Below are positions 38,176 to 41,623 of a stretch of DNA of 41,623 bases, piece after piece (the stretch's first letter is position 1; the number at the start of each line of letters is the position of its first letter). The DNA lies in NCBI GenBank assembly GCA_009380045.1, contig WHSN01000014.1, positions 1-41,623 of the forward strand, given 5' to 3'. The translations under genes and the position numbers were made by a program. The notes beneath the pieces are model-generated. The model did not search any database, was not told the DNA's origin, and was given only the letters and a program-made list of their open reading frames with translations. This DNA is from Luteitalea sp. (GTDB lineage: Bacteria > Acidobacteriota > Vicinamibacteria > Vicinamibacterales > CAVVIG01).

Positions 38176-39143
38176 GAGCAGACCTGCAGCGCCGTGCGCT
38201 CGCGCTGCCACCAGTCGACGAGCGTGCGCAGGCCCTTGTCGAGCGAGACCTCGGCCTCGAAACCGAGGACGTCCTTGGCCTTGCGCGTGTCGGCCAGGCG
38301 TCGCGGCACCGGGTTCACCGCGCGCTCGGCGGCGTGCGCCGGATGGAGCCCGGAGCCCATGATCGTCAGCAGCCTCTCCGCGACCTCCTTCAGGCTCGTT
38401 TCGACGCCGCTGGCGACGTTGAACACCTGGTCGCTCGCCTCCGATTTCGCCGCCAGGATGTTGGCGCGGGCGATGTCGTGGACGTGCACGAAGTCCATTG
38501 TCTGCGCACCGTCGCCGAAGATGAGCGGCGCCTGGCCCGAGGCAATCTTCTCCATCCACCGGATGAAGACCTCGGTGTAGGCGCCGTAGGCGTCCATGCG
38601 GGGCCCATACACGTTGAAGTAGCGGAGCGCGACATACTTCAGCCCGTACATCTCGTTGAAGCTGCGTAACAGCCCTTCGTTGAATGCCTTGGCCGCACCG
38701 TAAATCGTCCGGTTGTTGTACGGGTGGTGGCCCTCGCTCGTGGGAAACTCGTCCGCCAGCCCGAGGACGGAGGCCGACGAGGCAGCCACCACCTTCGACA
38801 CACCGGCCTGCACCGCGGCCTCGAGCACGTTGAAGGTGCCGTCCACGAGCACCTCCAGCGCCAGCCGCGGCTCCTCGGCGCACTGGGTGATCCGGATCGC
38901 CGCCTGGTGGAACACGAGGTCCACGCCCTGGAACGTCCTGGCCAGCAGCGCGCGATCGCGAATGTCGCCCTCGACAATCGTCAGCGGAAAGGCCCGCAGT
39001 GCGGCGGCAAGATTCTCGCGGCGGCCGCGGACGAAGTTGTCGAGGATGACGATGTCTTTCGGCTGCTCCTGCACCAGCAGATCGACAATGTGAGAGCCGA
39101 TCAGCCCGGCGCCGCCGGTGATCAGGATTCGCTTATTTCGCAC
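38172..39143 (-). CDS. NAD-dependent nucleotide-sugar epimerase/dehydratase
   Basis: This is a 323-aa extended short-chain dehydrogenase. ILITGGAGLIGSHIVDLL binds NAD. VEGDIRDRALLARTFQGVD and VFHQAAIRIT follow. The catalytic Tyr and Lys are in TIYGAAKAFNEGLL, with VVAASSASVLG supplying the Ser. LRYFNVYGPRMDAYGAY and MDFVHVHDIARANILAA are typical of UDP-glucose 4-epimerase-like enzymes. The GTG start at 39143 has AGGAG 7 nt upstream. It may supply an epimerised or 4-keto sugar for the adjacent aminotransferase; the exact reaction is not fixed by sequence. Confidence 0.9.
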   Translation of the reverse strand: MRNKRILITGGAGLIGSHIVDLLVQEQPKDIVILDNFVRGRRENLAAALRAFPLTIVEGDIRDRALLARTFQGVDLVFHQAAIRITQCAEEPRLALEVLVDGTFNVLEAAVQAGVSKVVAASSASVLGLADEFPTSEGHHPYNNRTIYGAAKAFNEGLLRSFNEMYGLKYVALRYFNVYGPRMDAYGAYTEVFIRWMEKIASGQAPLIFGDGAQTMDFVHVHDIARANILAAKSEASDQVFNVASGVETSLKEVAERLLTIMGSGLHPAHAAERAVNPVPRRLADTRKAKDVLGFEAEVSLDKGLRTLVDWWQRERTALQVCS

Positions 39144-39864
39144 TGATGGACTCCTGGGTTCGAATTTCTGCCGCTCTGAGCTCGAGGTCGGTGCGCCATC
39201 TCAGAAACCTGGCGGGCACGCCGGCGACAACGGCGAAGGGCGCCACGTCGCTCGTCACGATGGCTCCGGCGCCCACCATCGCGCCCTTGCCGATGGTCAC
39301 ACCCGGAAGGATGACGGCATTGGTCCCGATGTCGGCCCAGGCGCCGACGCGAACCGGCCGGATGTCCAGATCGGTCTGGACGATCGGCACGTCAACAGGA
39401 ATGCCGGTGTGCGACGACCCGAGCACCTTCGCTCCCGGTCCCCAGCCGACGAACTCCTCCAGCACCAGGTCTCGCGCGTCGAAGTACGACTGCGGGCCGA
39501 TCCACACGTTCCTGCCGAGCACGCAGGTCCCGTCATAGCGGCCCTGGATGTATGCCTGCGCGCCGATGAACACGCCGTCCGCGATCTCGAACGTCTCGAG
39601 GTGCTTGAAACCGACGCCGCTGCCGACCTGAAGGCCGTGGCCGCAGCTCCTGGCCGCCGCGCGCCAGATCGCCCGGCGCATCAGGGCGTCGAGGTAGCCG
39701 TCACCGTGGGCAAACCGCGCATAGAGCTCGACCAGCCCCTGGCTGCCGTACCGGTCGCGCAGCGCTGACGCCAGACCGACTTCGAAGTCCGGGTCGGGCT
39801 TGATCTCCTGCGCGCCGTGGACGGCCGGGACAATCCGGGCTTCCACCCGCGGCTCAGTAGACAC
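39133..39864 (-). CDS. hexapeptide-repeat acyltransferase with N-terminal extension
   Basis: This is a 243-aa left-handed beta-helix acyltransferase. The repeats run from about residue 85 (EIADGVFIGAQAYIQGRYDG) through VLGRNVWIGPQSYFDARDLV to AWADIGTNAVILPGVTIGKG. They close with VGAGAIVTSDVAPFAVVAGV and PAR. The N-terminal 80 residues (FEVGLASALRDRYGSQGLVE) are an unusual helical extension. Given the dehydrogenase and aminotransferase upstream, it may acetylate the new amino group, as WbpD/WlbB does, but it is longer than those. The GTG start at 39864 has AGGAG four bases upstream; it overlaps both neighbours by 11 bp. Confidence 0.85.
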   Translation of the reverse strand: MSTEPRVEARIVPAVHGAQEIKPDPDFEVGLASALRDRYGSQGLVELYARFAHGDGYLDALMRRAIWRAAARSCGHGLQVGSGVGFKHLETFEIADGVFIGAQAYIQGRYDGTCVLGRNVWIGPQSYFDARDLVLEEFVGWGPGAKVLGSSHTGIPVDVPIVQTDLDIRPVRVGAWADIGTNAVILPGVTIGKGAMVGAGAIVTSDVAPFAVVAGVPARFLRWRTDLELRAAEIRTQESISAK

Positions 39865-40957
39865 TGGTCTCCTGCCGGGCGGCCACGGCGACCTGCTCGA
39901 CGCGCGACGGCGTCATCTCCGGAAACATCGGCAGCGACAGCACCTGGTCGGCCGCCGCCTCCGACTGCGGGAAGTCTCCGCGGTGGTAGCCGAGATCGCG
40001 ATGCGCTTCCTGCAGGTGCACCGGAATCGGGTAGTGGAGACCGGTCTGAACGCCCTCGGCCTGCAGCAGGCGCTGGAGCTGGTCGCGCTGGCCGGTCCGC
40101 ACCGCATAGATGTGGTAGACGTGTCTGCGGCCGGCGAGCTCCTGAGGTGTTTCGAGCCGCGAACCGCGCAGCAGCGCATTGTATTGGCGCGCGTGCGCGC
40201 GGCGAGCCTCGGTCCACTGCTCGAGGTAGCGCAGCTTGACGCGGAGGATGGCGCCCTGCATCCCGTCCATGCGGTAGTTGAAACCCTTGAGGACGTGGTG
40301 ATAGCGCTTCTCCTGGCCCCAGTCGCGCAACATGCGGATCTTCTTCGCATGCTCGTCGTTGCTGGTGACGACGATTCCCCCTTCGCCGTAAGCGCCGAGG
40401 TTCTTGCCTGGATAGAAACTGAAGCAGCCCGAGACGCCGAGGCTGCCGGCCCGGTGACCGTGGTACTCCGCTCCGTGCGCCTGACACGCGTCTTCGACGA
40501 CGGGAATGCCGTGGCGATTCGCCACCGTGAGAATCGCATCCATGTCGGCCATCTGGCCGTAGAGGTGCACCGGGAGGATCGCTTTCGTCCGCGGCGTAAT
40601 CGCCGCCTCGAGCTGCGCCGGATCCATCGTCAGCGAGGCCTGTTCGACGTCGACGAACACCGGCGTCGCGCCCGTGTAGCAGATGGCCGAGACCGTGGCC
40701 ACGAAGGTGAACGGGATGGTGATCACCTCGTCACCCGGGCCCACCCCGGCGGCGAGCAGCGCCAGGTGGAGGGCGCTCGTCCCCGAGTTCACCGCGACTG
40801 CGTGCGTCGTGCCGCAATAGGCGGCAAAATCGGACTCGAAGGCGGCGACCTCCTCGCCGAGCACGAACTGGCTGCTTTCGAGAATCTTCGATACCGCGGC
40901 ATCGATCTCTGGCTTGATGCTCTGGTACTGCGCTTTCAGATCAAGAAACGGAATCAT
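39854..40957 (-). CDS. DegT/DnrJ-type aminotransferase (WbpE/WlbC-like)
   Basis: This is a 367-aa PLP aminotransferase. IPFLDLKAQYQSIKPEIDAA is the characteristic opening of 3-amino-sugar enzymes such as WbpE/WlbC and FdtB. VNSGTSALHLALLAAGVGPG binds phosphate. VVEDACQAHGAEYHG has the PLP Asp, and CFSFYPGKNLGAYGEGG the Schiff-base Lys. ATG 40957 overlaps the oxidoreductase stop (ATGA); GTG 40966 is a less likely start. With the dehydrogenase upstream it probably converts a 3-keto sugar, such as UDP-GlcNAcA, to its 3-amino form. Confidence 0.92.
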   Translation of the reverse strand: MIPFLDLKAQYQSIKPEIDAAVSKILESSQFVLGEEVAAFESDFAAYCGTTHAVAVNSGTSALHLALLAAGVGPGDEVITIPFTFVATVSAICYTGATPVFVDVEQASLTMDPAQLEAAITPRTKAILPVHLYGQMADMDAILTVANRHGIPVVEDACQAHGAEYHGHRAGSLGVSGCFSFYPGKNLGAYGEGGIVVTSNDEHAKKIRMLRDWGQEKRYHHVLKGFNYRMDGMQGAILRVKLRYLEQWTEARRAHARQYNALLRGSRLETPQELAGRRHVYHIYAVRTGQRDQLQRLLQAEGVQTGLHYPIPVHLQEAHRDLGYHRGDFPQSEAAADQVLSLPMFPEMTPSRVEQVAVAARQETSVY

Positions 40958-41623
40958 ACGGTGCACCCGGCTCCCTCGAGTTCAATAATCCCGCCGCGGT
41001 CGGCAAGCGACCGGGTGGCGGCTTCCAGAATGCGGACGACGCGCAAGCCGGCGTGTCCGTCGCTCGTCGGGACGGCGCCCGACTCGACGCACTTGACGAA
41101 CTCGCGGAGCTCGAGGCTGAGCGCCTCGGTCGCGTCGAGGTGCGGCGCCCACATGTCGCCGGTCCGGTAGCCGACCAGCATCTGATAGCGCTTCTCGCCG
41201 CTCGCGCCGTTCCCGTTCAAGGTGATGCCCTTGTCGTAGACCTTGATCTTTTCGCTCGGCTCGAGGTCGTCGTAGACGATCATCTTCTTGCTGCCGCCGA
41301 TGAGCGTCCGCCGCACCTTCACCGGTGCGAGCCAGTTGGCGTGAATGTGGGCAATCAGGTTGTTCGCGAAGAACAGGTTCAGGTAGGCGATGTTCTCCGG
41401 TTCGCCGGCGACATGGCCGACGCCGGTGGCCGAGACGGCGATCGGCTGTGCCGGCAGGACATAGTCCATGATCGACAGGTCGTGCACGGCCAGGTCCCAC
41501 AGGACGTTGACATCGTGCTGGAACAGTCCGAGGTTCACCCGCACCGAGTCGTAGTAGTAGATCTCACCGATGCCCTGGGCCTCGACCAGCTCCCGTATCT
41601 TGCGCACGGCGCCGGTGTAGACG
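40954..41623 (-). CDS. Gfo/Idh/MocA sugar dehydrogenase, 5' end outside window
   Basis: The frame is open to the right edge, so about one third of the protein, including the NAD-binding fold, is missing. The visible 220 residues start VYTGAVRKIRELVEAQGIGE and contain the typical RVNLGLFQHDVNVLWDLAVH with the catalytic-region His and Asp, then DLSIMDYVL. The C-terminal LSLELREFVKCVESG is also typical. Relatives WbpB/WlbA oxidise C3 of UDP-GlcNAcA. The downstream aminotransferase and acyltransferase fit a diacetamido-uronic acid pathway. The operon evidently continues beyond the window. Confidence 0.88.
   Translation of the reverse strand, partial: VYTGAVRKIRELVEAQGIGEIYYYDSVRVNLGLFQHDVNVLWDLAVHDLSIMDYVLPAQPIAVSATGVGHVAGEPENIAYLNLFFANNLIAHIHANWLAPVKVRRTLIGGSKKMIVYDDLEPSEKIKVYDKGITLNGNGASGEKRYQMLVGYRTGDMWAPHLDATEALSLELREFVKCVESGAVPTSDGHAGLRVVRILEAATRSLADRGGIIELEGAGCTV

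Noticed and set aside
1-41623. CRISPR arrays, tRNA/rRNA genes, insertion sequences
   Set aside because: No regularly spaced repeats, no recognisable cloverleaf or rRNA segments, and no transposase-like protein were seen on reading both strands.

Overview
The window is high-GC bacterial DNA with long antisense open frames, GTG/TTG starts and very tight gene packing. Gene content points to an acidobacterium of the Vicinamibacteria type, or a similar soil or sediment bacterium. That placement is an inference from family resemblance; no marker gene is present. All translations and motifs were read by eye, without database searches.

Nearly the whole window is one exopolysaccharide (EPS) locus of the exosortase-A (XrtA/PEP-CTERM) associated type. 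After the 3' end of a TonB-like gene (3-569), two paralogous sigma54 activators without sensor domains stand back to back (667-1836 minus, 2247-3329 plus). A first XrtA-type ATPase follows (3444-4442). A tightly coupled plus-strand assembly operon then runs from 5032 to 15455: export protein, outer-membrane barrel, chain-length protein, second ATPase, tyrosine autokinase, lipid-linked sugar transferase, polysaccharide deacetylase, FemAB-like protein and a frameshifted GMC oxidoreductase.

A convergent minus-strand operon (15457-19486) holds three glycosyltransferases and a hexapeptide acyltransferase. Next come a membrane-anchored exo-rhamnogalacturonan-lyase-like protein (19692-22271), a secreted beta-helix/Ig-like protein (22494-25145), a glycosyltransferase (25246-26676 minus), a secreted orphan protein (26926-28323), an O-antigen polymerase/ligase-like membrane protein (28517-29860) and a glycosyltransferase (30029-31153). 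A HepT/MntA toxin-antitoxin pair and an exported methyltransferase interrupt the locus at 31.2-33.1 kb. The right end (33198 to beyond 41623, minus) is an eight-gene operon that makes one or more amino sugars (dehydrogenase, two PLP aminotransferases, acyltransferase, epimerase) and carries three more glycosyltransferases.

The most notable signal is a set of sigma54 (-24/-12) promoter matches with exact GG-N10-GC spacing. They lie before activator 2 and before the beta-helix, secreted orphan and polymerase genes, with a weaker one before the 30029 glycosyltransferase. This suggests a local sigma54 regulon run by the two activators. No exosortase, no PEP-CTERM substrate and no Wzx-type flippase is visible, so this is an XrtA-type EPS machine without its namesake enzyme in view.
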